Counted from the first letter of the stretch, positions 6,061 to 13,995 are shown. The stretch: 14,237 bases of DNA from CAZAGT01 sp964484515 (GCA_964484515.1 CAZAGT010000109.1:1-14237), one strand, 5' to 3'. Notes: generated by a model not told the origin, from the letters alone. Translations and numbers: made by a program.

Positions 6061-9050
6061 ATTAGGGCTCCGAAGGGCTTCTTCCAGGCCTCCTTGAGCG
6101 CGAGGACGTCTTCATCGAGGATCAAGGTGCCTCTCTGGTCTCTCCATCGGAGAGATCCCGATTCCGTCACGCATCCAACATGACCGATCTTACACCCGGC
6201 AAAGATTTGCTCAAACACCGAGCGGTGACTCGGGTTCACCGTCACCACGAACCGACCCGCTGACTCCGAATAAAGGAGTCGGGTATCAGACAAGCCTTTC
6301 CCGGCAGGGACCTTTCCCAATTCGACATCCATGCCCATTTCACCTCCCATGGCTGTCAAGGCCAGGTGAACCGCGAGTCCGCCTCTTGTAATCGCATGAG
6401 AGGAGGAGATGACCTCCGCTTGGATGGCCTTGTAAAGACATCGATAGAGGGGCAGGACTTCTGCGACATCCACCTTGGGGACGTTGAGGCCGACTGCTCC
6501 CATCAATTGATAGTACTCGCTGCCACCGAGCTTGTTCTTGGTCTCACCCAGGACGTAGACAAGATCCCCGGGGCATTTGACATCCATCGAGACGCTCTTG
6601 GATACCTCGTTGACCACGCTTGAGACCGTAAAGAGGAGCGTCGGCAGACCTGAGACCTTTCGTCTTTCACCAAAGGGGCCTTCTAGGTCGCCGTCGATAT
6701 ACATACTGTCCTTGCCGGACAAAAGCGGGATCCCAAAGGCCAAACAGTAATCGCGCAAGGCCCAATTGGCCCTGACCAGTTGAGCGGCTTTGTACTTGCC
6801 GTCCGGGTTTTCCCTGGCGTCGTATTGAATCGTGGGCCAGCAGAAGTTGTCGACACCGCCCATCTGCTCCGGGTCGCCACCAACAGCCAAGACCCTTCTA
6901 ACCGCCTCGTCCATCGTAACGGCTACCATATGGTAGGTGTCGATCTCGGAGTAGAACGGATTGAGGGCTTGGCTCACCGCGATCCCACGCTCCGAGTTCA
7001 AGACCGGCCTGACGACCGCGGCATCACTGACCATGTCCCTCTTGACACCGACGAGCGGCTTTACGACACTCCCCCCCTGAACTTCGTGGTCGTACTGCCT
7101 GGCAATCCAGTTTTTGGAGCAGATATTGGGGCGTGCCAGGATCGTTCTGAGGAGATCACCTTGCCTTGTAGGCTCACCCAGGACGGGCTCTTTAAGCCCC
7201 CGGAGTTGGGGAGGTGTCCATTCGGCCTTAAAGTGCCACTGCGGGAAGTCGGCCTCCAAGAAGTCCATCCTGATGAAGGCGCAGGTCTCCCCCTTATAGT
7301 CCAGTCGCAGGAAGCCGGAATCATTATACTCGCCGATCACGGTGCTCTCGACGGCGTGTTTCGCCGAGAGGGCCATGAAACGATCTAGGTTTTGGGGTCC
7401 CACGGCGACCGTCATCCGCTCCTGGGATTCGGAGACCCATATTTCCCACTGATCGAGGCCTTCGTACTTCAAGGGGACTCGATCCAGATCGACCCGGCAT
7501 CCGTTGCTGGATCGTGCCGATTCACCCACCGAACTGGACAGCCCGCCACCGCCGTTGTCCGTGATAAAGGCGATCAGTCCTTCATCCCTCGCTTCGATCA
7601 GGAAATCGTGCATTTTTTTTTGGGTGTAAGGATCGCCGATCTGGACGTGGCCGGCGGGTGTATTTTCGGTGAAGGTCTGAGAAGAGGCGGTTACGCCGTG
7701 GATGCCGTCTTTGCCGACCCTTCCGCCGCACATGATGATAAGGTCTCCCGGGCTGGTCTTCTTGAGATGACTCGGTCTGCCATCGACCATGGCCGGCATA
7801 AGGCCAAGGGCCGTAACGAATACCAGGCACTTGCCCATATAGCCGTCATCGAAAACCACTTGGCCGAACGGCGTCGGAACACCGCTCTTGTTTCCGCCGT
7901 CGCGAACCCCTTCGATGACACCGTCGAGCAGGCGGCGGGGATGCAGATGCGGCTTGAGTGGGCCGCGGTAGTCTCGCCGGCCTGTACAATAGCCGTACAT
8001 GCCGAGGATGAGGCGCGAGCCTTTGCCAGTCCCCATCGGATCCCGGTAAATGCCCACGATGCCGGTTATGGCGCCTCCATAGGCCTCCATATTCGAGGGA
8101 CTATTATGAGTTTCACCGGTGATGGTGTAGTTGTGATTTTCATCGAAACGAGCCACCCCGGCGTTGTCCCATAGGACTGACACGACCCAGTCTTTTTGTT
8201 CCTTTATCTTAAGGGTCGGCTCCTCGATACAGGTCTTAAAGAGGTTATCGACCGTGACCTTTTCACCGGTTTCGAGGTCGTGATAGTCGAAGAGGCCCCG
8301 AAAGGTGTTGTGGTTGCAGTGATCGCTGCGGGCCTGCGAGATATACTCGAGCTCCACGTCCGTGGGCAAATCAAGGCGTACCGCCATCCTTTCTGCCAGC
8401 ACGTCCTTTCGCAAAAAATATTCCCTAATGACGGGAATGTCGCTCTTTTGAAGGGCGAGACTGCGGCTCTTCGATATCTGGAGAAGCTCATCATCGCTAC
8501 CAATGGAGAGCGCCCGGACTTCGGGTTCGTGGTCAAGTGATACCTTTGGTCGTTTATATCCCACCCCCTCATCCCGATTCCAGTCGCCCTTCGAGTAGAT
8601 CTGCCATTGTTGAATGATGTCGTTGGCGAGCATTTCACGGGCGATGGTGTTGACCTCTTGTTCAGTCAGATGGCCCTTGATGGCGTAGAGCTTGGATGTG
8701 TAGACGGCTTCATCCGGTTTGAAGGCGTGTTTCAGTAGGTCTTCGATCGCTTCCACCGCGGTGCTTCCCGGTGTATCCTTGACGCCGGGCCGGAACCCAA
8801 CCCAGATAAGCCAATCAAAGTCCCCGGCGATCGGCTTAAAGGACGAATCCTCGGTCACCGGATTCGTGAAAATAGCGGTTCGGGCCCGCTCAAGCTCTTG
8901 ATCGTTCAGGTCGGCGTCGATCGTCAGCACGCGGATAACACGAACATCCTTCAGCTCGAAGCCGAAATAGTCTCGCGCCTTGCGTTGGATATTGGCGCCT
9001 TCGGCATCGAGTAGATCATCTTTCAACTTGATTTCAAGACGTGCCACCAT
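6057..9050 (-). CDS. purL: Phosphoribosylformylglycinamidine synthase, PurS-PurL fusion
   Basis: The ATP-dependent synthetase subunit that converts FGAR to FGAM with ammonia delivered by PurQ. At 997 residues it lies between small PurL (~740) and the large glutaminase-fused form (~1290). Residues 1-72 and 79-155 each look like a PurS module; the second has GVKDTPGSTAVEAIEDLL and ends in a LANDIIQQW segment, like single PurS proteins. The synthetase core follows: RSDHCNHNTF (about 241-250), the nucleotide-site segment TGETHNSPSNMEAYGGAI with H315, DPMGTGKGS, and the glycine-rich TDNGGGGLSSSVGES. The variant ETHNSPS replaces the more usual ETHNHP. A weak GGAA lies about 10 nt before the ATG. 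A run of nine A residues on the coding strand (7613-7621) could be slippery. No other pur gene is nearby. Confidence 0.93.
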   Translation of the reverse strand: MVARLEIKLKDDLLDAEGANIQRKARDYFGFELKDVRVIRVLTIDADLNDQELERARTAIFTNPVTEDSSFKPIAGDFDWLIWVGFRPGVKDTPGSTAVEAIEDLLKHAFKPDEAVYTSKLYAIKGHLTEQEVNTIAREMLANDIIQQWQIYSKGDWNRDEGVGYKRPKVSLDHEPEVRALSIGSDDELLQISKSRSLALQKSDIPVIREYFLRKDVLAERMAVRLDLPTDVELEYISQARSDHCNHNTFRGLFDYHDLETGEKVTVDNLFKTCIEEPTLKIKEQKDWVVSVLWDNAGVARFDENHNYTITGETHNSPSNMEAYGGAITGIVGIYRDPMGTGKGSRLILGMYGYCTGRRDYRGPLKPHLHPRRLLDGVIEGVRDGGNKSGVPTPFGQVVFDDGYMGKCLVFVTALGLMPAMVDGRPSHLKKTSPGDLIIMCGGRVGKDGIHGVTASSQTFTENTPAGHVQIGDPYTQKKMHDFLIEARDEGLIAFITDNGGGGLSSSVGESARSSNGCRVDLDRVPLKYEGLDQWEIWVSESQERMTVAVGPQNLDRFMALSAKHAVESTVIGEYNDSGFLRLDYKGETCAFIRMDFLEADFPQWHFKAEWTPPQLRGLKEPVLGEPTRQGDLLRTILARPNICSKNWIARQYDHEVQGGSVVKPLVGVKRDMVSDAAVVRPVLNSERGIAVSQALNPFYSEIDTYHMVAVTMDEAVRRVLAVGGDPEQMGGVDNFCWPTIQYDARENPDGKYKAAQLVRANWALRDYCLAFGIPLLSGKDSMYIDGDLEGPFGERRKVSGLPTLLFTVSSVVNEVSKSVSMDVKCPGDLVYVLGETKNKLGGSEYYQLMGAVGLNVPKVDVAEVLPLYRCLYKAIQAEVISSSHAITRGGLAVHLALTAMGGEMGMDVELGKVPAGKGLSDTRLLYSESAGRFVVTVNPSHRSVFEQIFAGCKIGHVGCVTESGSLRWRDQRGTLILDEDVLALKEAWKKPFGALI

Positions 9051-9158
9051 TTTGGGAGTCTTCCACAGTCTTGTGTTTGTGACTTGTCGGTTTCCGGTGT
9101 GATTGAAATCCTAAATATTCATGGCGTATTGACCGATATCCTAGTCTAGCGTCCATTT

Positions 9159-9355
9159 GGAAATGGCCGCCTTTTCTCTGAACGGCGTGCTCACATCCGG
9201 CCTGGCTTCGACCTGAGCCACTCGGCCTTGAGCTCGTGGCCGAAAGGCTCGTCGACAGGTCTCGTGGCCGAAAGGCTCCTCGACAGGTCTCAGGTCGAAA
9301 GTAGCCTCAGAGTCGAAGACAGCAGCCTTGCTCAAAAGAAGAATGGCCCATTTCC
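9159..9355. repeat. Second dispersed-repeat element with nested inverted arms and a tandem core
   Basis: Imperfect outer arms GGAAATGGCC (9159-9168) and GGCCCATTTCC (9345-9355) enclose perfect 11-bp arms TTCGACCTGAG (9207-9217) and CTCAGGTCGAA (9289-9299). Between these sit two 28-bp direct copies (9233-9260 and 9261-9288) that differ at one base. The segment 9221-9249 matches 2093-2121 of the element near 1941-2189 at 26 of 29 positions. No coding frame is convincing here. It is most likely a member of the same broad intergenic repeat family. Between purL and this element (9051-9158) I see no defined feature. Confidence 0.5.
9233..9288 (+). repeat. 28-bp tandem duplication
   Basis: Two adjacent 28-bp units, each beginning CTCGTGGCCGAAAGGCTC and ending TCGACAGGT, are identical except for one G/C difference. 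A diverged stretch after 9288 (CTCAGGTCGAAAG) may be the start of a third, degenerate copy. Confidence 0.75.
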
Positions 9356-9389
9356 GGATTGAACACCTCTCGGCCTGCGTTGCGTCATG

Positions 9390-9414
9390 AGACGGAAGCT
9401 AACCGTCTATTTTT
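9390..9414 (+). terminator. Rho-independent terminator-like hairpin, orphan
   Basis: AGACGG (9390-9395) pairs with CCGTCT (9403-9408) around a 7-nt loop, followed by ATTTTT. This is a short but typical terminator on the + strand. No + strand gene lies upstream within the gap, so it may end an unannotated transcript, come from the neighbouring repeat element, or be chance. Confidence 0.4.
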
Positions 9415-9453
9415 CATGCGTTTTTTCTGATAGCAGCATGTTCGTGATGATGG

Positions 9454-9500
9454 CCCCAGCCTCGGAAGAAAGATTCCAGAATGGACTCTCTGAGCTGGGG
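9454..9500. other. Hairpin with internal stem in the purL-clpX gap
   Basis: CCCCAGC (9454-9460) pairs with GCTGGGG (9494-9500); CTC/GAG next to the arms can extend the stem past one bulged base. Within the loop GGAA and TTCC can form a second small stem. No known RNA family is recognised. Apart from this and the flanking features, the stretch 9415-9646 shows nothing coding. Confidence 0.35.
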
Positions 9501-9646
9501 ACCTCGCGTCGCACATAGCCTAGATGAACCGCGGCTGACGTGGCGCTACCATAGATAAATCCCTGAGTGGCGTCAATAGGCATGGAGGAACGCAGACGAG
9601 GTCACAAGGGAACAACGATTCGCCGAAATGGGTGCCACGCAAGGGC

Positions 9647-9675
9647 TTGAAATGGTCGTTGGCAGTGAATATATT
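9647..9675 (+). promoter_or_regulatory. Putative sigma70 promoter for the clpX-like gene
   Basis: TTGAAA (9647-9652) and TATATT (9670-9675) are separated by exactly 17 bp, each one base from consensus. Transcription would start near 9682, about 80 bp before the ATG at 9762. It probably drives the clpX-like gene and possibly ahbC behind it. Confidence 0.6.
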
Positions 9676-9680
9676 CTCAC

Positions 9681-9702
9681 GCGTAAGTCTAAGTTCTTAC
9701 GC
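9681..9702. promoter_or_regulatory. Palindrome at the predicted transcription start (operator or 5' leader hairpin)
   Basis: GCGTAAG (9681-9687) is followed by an 8-bp spacer and its perfect reverse complement CTTACGC (9696-9702). Outside it, GAATAT on the left and ATATTC on the right can extend the pairing across an unequal internal loop. It begins where the upstream promoter predicts +1, so it could be a repressor site or a stabilising leader hairpin. Confidence 0.5.
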
Positions 9703-9761
9703 AAAATATTCCAGTTTAAGGGCTGGTGGGACAAAAAAACTGAATGCTGATCGAGGACAAG

Positions 9762-11552
9762 ATGGAACACAGAGATCTAAAAGATAGTGAGCGCAGTGGT
9801 AAGGTTCCGAATCAGAAAGAGCTTGAAAAAGAGCTGAGTGATTATCTCTCCAAGAAATATGGAGATCGGATCAAGATCATATCGCCTTTCGTGGTTCCGA
9901 AAGAGCATGAGGTCTCGACGGAGGGCGCGGCTCCTGATTTGAAAGAAGGTGGCGGTCCGTCCTTTGACATGCTCCCCGAGGAACTGGAGGCCTTCCTCGA
10001 CGGATTCATCGTCAAGCAGAATCAAGCCAAGGCGGTCCTGGCGACGAAGATCTGCACCCATTTCAATCGGATCGGATATTTGAGAAAGAACGCCGGCAAG
10101 GGAAAGACCGTCGGTGTCGGCATGATCAAGAACAATGTCCTGATGATTGGGCCGACCGGGGTGGGCAAGACCTATGTGATCAAGCTTGTCGCGCAGAAGC
10201 TGGGTGTGCCTTTCGTAAAGGGCGACGCGACCAAGTTCAGTGAGACCGGCTATGTGGGAGGGGATGTCGAGGATTTAGTGCGCGATCTCGTCAACGAGGC
10301 GGACGACGATATCGACCTGGCGGAGAATGGCATTATCTATATCGATGAAATCGACAAGATCGCTTCAGCGCGGAATATCATTGGACACGATGTATCGCGG
10401 ACAGGCGTTCAGAGGGCCCTGCTGAAACCGATGGAGGAGACGGATGTGGACCTTAAGGTACCGCATGATGCCGTTTCGCAAATCCAGGCCATCGAACACT
10501 ATCGCCGGACGGGCAAGAAAGAGAAAAGGATGGTCAACACCAAGAACATCCTCTTCATCATGAGCGGCGCATTCGGTGATCTGGCGGAGATCATTAAAGA
10601 GCGGTTGCAGAGCCAGGGAATCGGCTTCGAGGCGGATGTGAGCCCCAAGGAAGTCCCCTGGGAGATCCTGAAAGAGGTCACGGCTCAGGATCTGATCGCC
10701 TACGGGTTTGAGACGGAATTTGTCGGCAGGCTGCCGGTTGTGGTCGTCTTTGACGAACTGAACAAAGATGATTTAGTGGAGATTCTGAAGAACCCCAACA
10801 ACCCGGTCATTCTCAGTAAAAGGCAGGACTTTCGAGCCTACGGCATTGACGTGAAATTTGAAGATGCGGCCCTGTACAAGATCGCGGAGTTGGCGGCCCA
10901 GCAGAAGACCGGTGCACGCGGGCTTGTCAGCGCCATCGAAAAAGTCCTGATCCCATTCGAAAAACACCTGCCATCAACGAGTATCAAGCAACTTACGGTG
11001 ACCCCCGAGATTGTCGAGAACCCGGAAGAAGAGTTGTCTGCCTTGACGAGCAACCCCGATGATCCGGAGAGGTTGGCACGCTTCCAAAGGGCTGCCCAAG
11101 AAGAACTCAGTAGTATCAGGGCGTTTGTGGCCGAGAAAGCCGAGGATTTCCATCAGAGATCCGGACTGGAGATCGACGATGAACGGGTTGACATCGTCGC
11201 TGAGATTTATCTGAAGACGACTTCGGATATCAATACGTCCTTCGAGGACTTTCTGCAGATGTACAACCAGATTAAGATGGAGGAATCCACTCTGCTAGAC
11301 AAGCTTGAGATCAGCATTACCTTCGATGATAGTGCCATTGACGAGATCATCAGAAAGGCTGTTGAAAGCGGCGAGGAAGCCGGACCGCTAACCTTTCAAC
11401 TTGCAAAGAAACTGGAATATGGCCTTAAGTTGGTAAGAGAACGGTCGGGGATGGACAATTTTGTTATTACGCACGAGGCCGTCACTGATATGGAGAGCTA
11501 TATCAATGGTCTCGTCAAGAAATTCTATCAACAGGAAAGTGAGAACGAATAA
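9762..11552 (+). CDS. ClpX-like AAA+ unfoldase lacking the zinc domain, with C-terminal extension
   Basis: A 596-residue AAA+ ATPase of the ClpX family, expected to unfold proteins in the cytoplasm. Walker A GPTGVGKT (about 130-137), pore loop GYVG (163-166), Walker B IIYIDE (191-196), SRTGVQRALLK, the arginine-finger region EFVGRLPV and sensor-2 TGARGL (383-388) all match ClpX. The IGF tripeptide (287-289, within QGIGFEADV) that docks ClpX on ClpP is present. The four-cysteine zinc-binding N-domain is absent; about 100 charged residues stand in its place. About 170 residues follow the normal end, and their last ~70 (515-586) resemble the ClpX small domain again. ATG 9762 is chosen because GAGG lies 5 nt before it; ATG 9744 in the same frame is possible. 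ahbC follows after 47 bp with no terminator. Confidence 0.88.
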   Translation: MEHRDLKDSERSGKVPNQKELEKELSDYLSKKYGDRIKIISPFVVPKEHEVSTEGAAPDLKEGGGPSFDMLPEELEAFLDGFIVKQNQAKAVLATKICTHFNRIGYLRKNAGKGKTVGVGMIKNNVLMIGPTGVGKTYVIKLVAQKLGVPFVKGDATKFSETGYVGGDVEDLVRDLVNEADDDIDLAENGIIYIDEIDKIASARNIIGHDVSRTGVQRALLKPMEETDVDLKVPHDAVSQIQAIEHYRRTGKKEKRMVNTKNILFIMSGAFGDLAEIIKERLQSQGIGFEADVSPKEVPWEILKEVTAQDLIAYGFETEFVGRLPVVVVFDELNKDDLVEILKNPNNPVILSKRQDFRAYGIDVKFEDAALYKIAELAAQQKTGARGLVSAIEKVLIPFEKHLPSTSIKQLTVTPEIVENPEEELSALTSNPDDPERLARFQRAAQEELSSIRAFVAEKAEDFHQRSGLEIDDERVDIVAEIYLKTTSDINTSFEDFLQMYNQIKMEESTLLDKLEISITFDDSAIDEIIRKAVESGEEAGPLTFQLAKKLEYGLKLVRERSGMDNFVITHEAVTDMESYINGLVKKFYQQESENE

Positions 11553-11599
11553 TCGGTGGGCCTCACTCCAACTCCCCCTCCAACCTTTGCGGTTTAAAA

Positions 11600-12790
11600 G
11601 TGATTGGGATATCGAAACTCTATTGCGGAACGATCGAACCGTCCGACGCACTTCGTTACGGCAGGCACTCAGGGAAGTTGCCGTCGCATCTGCTTCAGTT
11701 CTCAGCCGATAAGAAGCCGGTTGTCGTTTGGAATATGACGCAGGCCTGTAACCTGCGCTGCCGCCATTGCTACGCGCACGCCGTGGCGAAGGCTTCCGAT
11801 AACGAGCTTACGACGGTGCAGGCCCGCGAGATGATCGATGATCTCTCCGGATTCGGCGTTCCGGTGCTCCTGTTTTCAGGAGGCGAGCCCCTTCTTCGTG
11901 ATGACCTCGTCGACTTGGCCAGATACGCCGTGAAGAAAGGGATGCGAGCCGTCATCTCCACCAACGGGACCCTAATTACAAAGGAAAAGGCCCGAGCGCT
12001 CAGGGAAGTAGGTCTTTCATACGTCGGCGTCAGTCTCGACGGCTTGGAGGATGTCCACGATCGGTTTCGAGGGAGACAGGGGGCCTTCTGGGAGGCCATC
12101 GAGGGAATTAGACAATGTCAGGATGCCGGGCTCAAGGTCGGACTCCGCTTTACGATGAACCGCCTCAATACGAAAGAGTTGCCCGCTATCTTCGACCTGC
12201 TCGAGGAGGAAGACATTCCGCGAGTATGCTTCTATCATTTGGTCTATGCGGGACGTGGCTCGAGCCTGATAGAGAAAGATCTCGATCATGAGGAGACGAG
12301 GCAAGCCGTCGATCTAATCCTCGATCGGACCAAAGATCTGCACGATCGGGGTCTTCAGAAGGAGGTCTTGACCGTCGACAACCACGCCGACGGCCCCTAT
12401 CTTTATCTGAGGATGTTGCGAGAGAAAAACCCTCGTGCTCGCGAAGTGCTAAAACTCCTGCAGATGAACGAAGGCAACAATTCGGGTCGAGGCATTGGCT
12501 GCATCAGTTGGGACGGCTCGGTTTATGCCGACCAGTTCTGGAGACATAGAAGCTTCGGCAGTATCCTCAAACGTCCGTTCAGTGAGATCTGGACGGATCT
12601 TTCCGATCCCTTGATGAAACGTCTCAAAGACAAGAAAAAACACGTCAAGGGACGTTGTGCCGGTTGTCACTGGCTACCGATTTGCGGTGGCAACTTCAGG
12701 GTTCGGGCCGAGGCTGCAACCGGGGATTTATGGGCCGCCGATCCGGCCTGCTATCTAAGTGACCAGGAGATCGCCGCCCTAGAACACTAG
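11600..12790 (+). CDS. ahbC: 12,18-didecarboxysiroheme deacetylase, radical SAM (AhbC)
   Basis: In the siroheme-dependent haem pathway AhbC removes the two acetate side chains of 12,18-didecarboxysiroheme to give Fe-coproporphyrin III. The 396-residue protein starts MIGISKLYCGTIEPSDALRY, a signature I associate with AhbC rather than the related AhbD or NirJ. The radical SAM cluster motif C-x3-C-x2-C is C50, C54 and C57 in TQACNLRCRHCYA. FSGGEPLLR is the SAM-binding GGE motif. A C-terminal auxiliary [4Fe-4S] site is indicated by C301, C353, C356, C362 and C384. The conserved N terminus supports the GTG start at 11600, although the ribosome site is weak. It lies between the clpX-like gene and hemB. 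NirJ-type enzymes of haem d1 synthesis are the main alternative; no other nir gene is in view. Confidence 0.85.
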   Translation: MIGISKLYCGTIEPSDALRYGRHSGKLPSHLLQFSADKKPVVVWNMTQACNLRCRHCYAHAVAKASDNELTTVQAREMIDDLSGFGVPVLLFSGGEPLLRDDLVDLARYAVKKGMRAVISTNGTLITKEKARALREVGLSYVGVSLDGLEDVHDRFRGRQGAFWEAIEGIRQCQDAGLKVGLRFTMNRLNTKELPAIFDLLEEEDIPRVCFYHLVYAGRGSSLIEKDLDHEETRQAVDLILDRTKDLHDRGLQKEVLTVDNHADGPYLYLRMLREKNPRAREVLKLLQMNEGNNSGRGIGCISWDGSVYADQFWRHRSFGSILKRPFSEIWTDLSDPLMKRLKDKKKHVKGRCAGCHWLPICGGNFRVRAEAATGDLWAADPACYLSDQEIAALEH

Positions 12791-12813
12791 GTCGCCACAC
12801 CCTCGTTTTGGTC

Positions 12814-12841
12814 TTGCATCTCCCGCCTTACTCCCTATATC
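12814..12841 (+). promoter_or_regulatory. Weak putative promoter for hemB
   Basis: TTGCAT (12814-12819) and TATATC (12836-12841) are 16 bp apart, each matching four of six consensus bases, about 100 bp before the hemB ATG. The gap between ahbC and hemB (12791-12939) has no obvious terminator, so hemB may instead be read from upstream. Confidence 0.3.
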
Positions 12842-12939
12842 CTGTTCGAGCGAAGACAAGATCGGGAATAATTCTGACCGGCTGCTTCTTTTGATGCGTT
12901 TCACATCCAATCTTTTACCCGAGTGTAACGGAGACTACG

Positions 12940-13908
12940 ATGCGTATCCGTCCGCGTCGCCTAAGACAAAGCCGAACGCTGAGAGACATGGTCAGGGAGA
13001 CCAGCCTCTCTCCAAAGGATTTTATCTACCCCATGTTCGTAAAACACGGGAGGGGAATCAAAGATCCGATCCCATCTATGCCGGGCCAGTATCACTTTTC
13101 GGTCGATACCATCATCGCCGAGGTGGAAGAATTGTGGCTTTCAGGGATTCCATCCATCATTCTCTTTGGCCTTCCTGACGAAAAGGATGCGGTCGGGAGT
13201 CGCGGATATGCGTCAGATGGAGTGGTGCAGCAAGCGATTAAAGCCATCAAGGGGAAGTTGCCCGAGATGGTCGTCATGACCGATGTCTGCCTTTGCGAAT
13301 ATACCGATCACGGCCACTGCGGCGTCATCAGGAACGGAGAGGTCGACAACGATGCGACCCTCGAACTCCTGGCCAAACAGGCCGTCAGTCATGCCAAGGC
13401 GGGCGCTGATGTGGTTGCCCCTTCGGATATGATGGACGGGCGCGTTGCCGCCATTCGAGAGGCCCTCGATGCTCATCAGTTGCAAACGACGGGCATCCTT
13501 TCGTATGCCGCCAAGTACGCATCTGCATTCTACGGCCCTTTCAGGGAGGCCGCTGAGTCGGCGCCGCAATTCGGCGATCGGGCAGGATACCAAATGGATC
13601 CGGCGAACGCCCGCGAGGCCGTCAAGGAAGCCTTCCTGGACATGGAAGAGGGGGCCGATATGATCATGGTGAAACCCGCCCTGCCTTACCTCGACATTAT
13701 CAGGCGGGTGCGAGAGGAGTGTCTGCTCCCCCTGGCGGCGTATAACGTCAGCGGGGAATATGCAATGGTGAAAGCAGCGGAGGAGAAGGGCTGGATCGAT
13801 GGCCCCAGGGTCATGTTCGAATCCCTCTACGCGATCAAGCGGGCCGGAGCCGATCTCATCCTGACGTACTTTGCGAAGGACGCCGCGCGACTGCTGAACG
13901 ACCGTTGA
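12940..13908 (+). CDS. hemB: Porphobilinogen synthase (delta-aminolevulinic acid dehydratase)
   Basis: Condenses two molecules of 5-aminolevulinate to porphobilinogen, the common step to siroheme, haem and cobalamin, in the cytoplasm. The 322-residue length is normal. The substrate-binding Schiff-base lysines are K192 (SYAAKYAS) and K245 (MIMVKPALPYLD). The DVCLCEYTDHGHCG segment gives C117, C119 and C127, the three cysteines of the catalytic zinc site, so this is the zinc-dependent type. SDMMDGR (162-168) and YQMDPAN are also family signatures. ATG 12940 has GGAG (12930-12933) 6 nt upstream. Placement right after ahbC fits haem-gene clusters of sulfate reducers; other ahb genes may lie beyond the right edge or elsewhere. 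Confidence 0.96.
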   Translation: MRIRPRRLRQSRTLRDMVRETSLSPKDFIYPMFVKHGRGIKDPIPSMPGQYHFSVDTIIAEVEELWLSGIPSIILFGLPDEKDAVGSRGYASDGVVQQAIKAIKGKLPEMVVMTDVCLCEYTDHGHCGVIRNGEVDNDATLELLAKQAVSHAKAGADVVAPSDMMDGRVAAIREALDAHQLQTTGILSYAAKYASAFYGPFREAAESAPQFGDRAGYQMDPANAREAVKEAFLDMEEGADMIMVKPALPYLDIIRRVREECLLPLAAYNVSGEYAMVKAAEEKGWIDGPRVMFESLYAIKRAGADLILTYFAKDAARLLNDR

Positions 13909-13932
13909 GACAGTTCTTATTCCGATGTAGAA

Positions 13933-13955
13933 GACCACGTCTTATGGGCGTGGTC
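13933..13955. terminator. Hairpin downstream of hemB, possible terminator
   Basis: GACCACG (13933-13939) pairs perfectly with CGTGGTC (13949-13955) around a 9-nt loop, 25 bp after the hemB stop. The following ATGTTTC is only weakly T-rich, so an intrinsic terminator is possible but not clear. Confidence 0.35.
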
Positions 13956-13995
13956 ATGTTTCAGTGGCTATGCCGGGCAGAGCAGTAACACCGTC

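Noticed and set aside
7392..8174. 260-residue + strand open frame opposite purL
   Set aside because: A mirror frame of a clear PurL coding region with no family features of its own.
9625..9700. CACGCAAGGGC resembling part of a c-di-GMP-I (GEMM) riboswitch before the clpX-like gene
   Set aside because: The second conserved strand (GGGACGCAAAGC-like) and the receptor stem are missing, and the promoter predicted at 9647-9675 would start transcription after this string.
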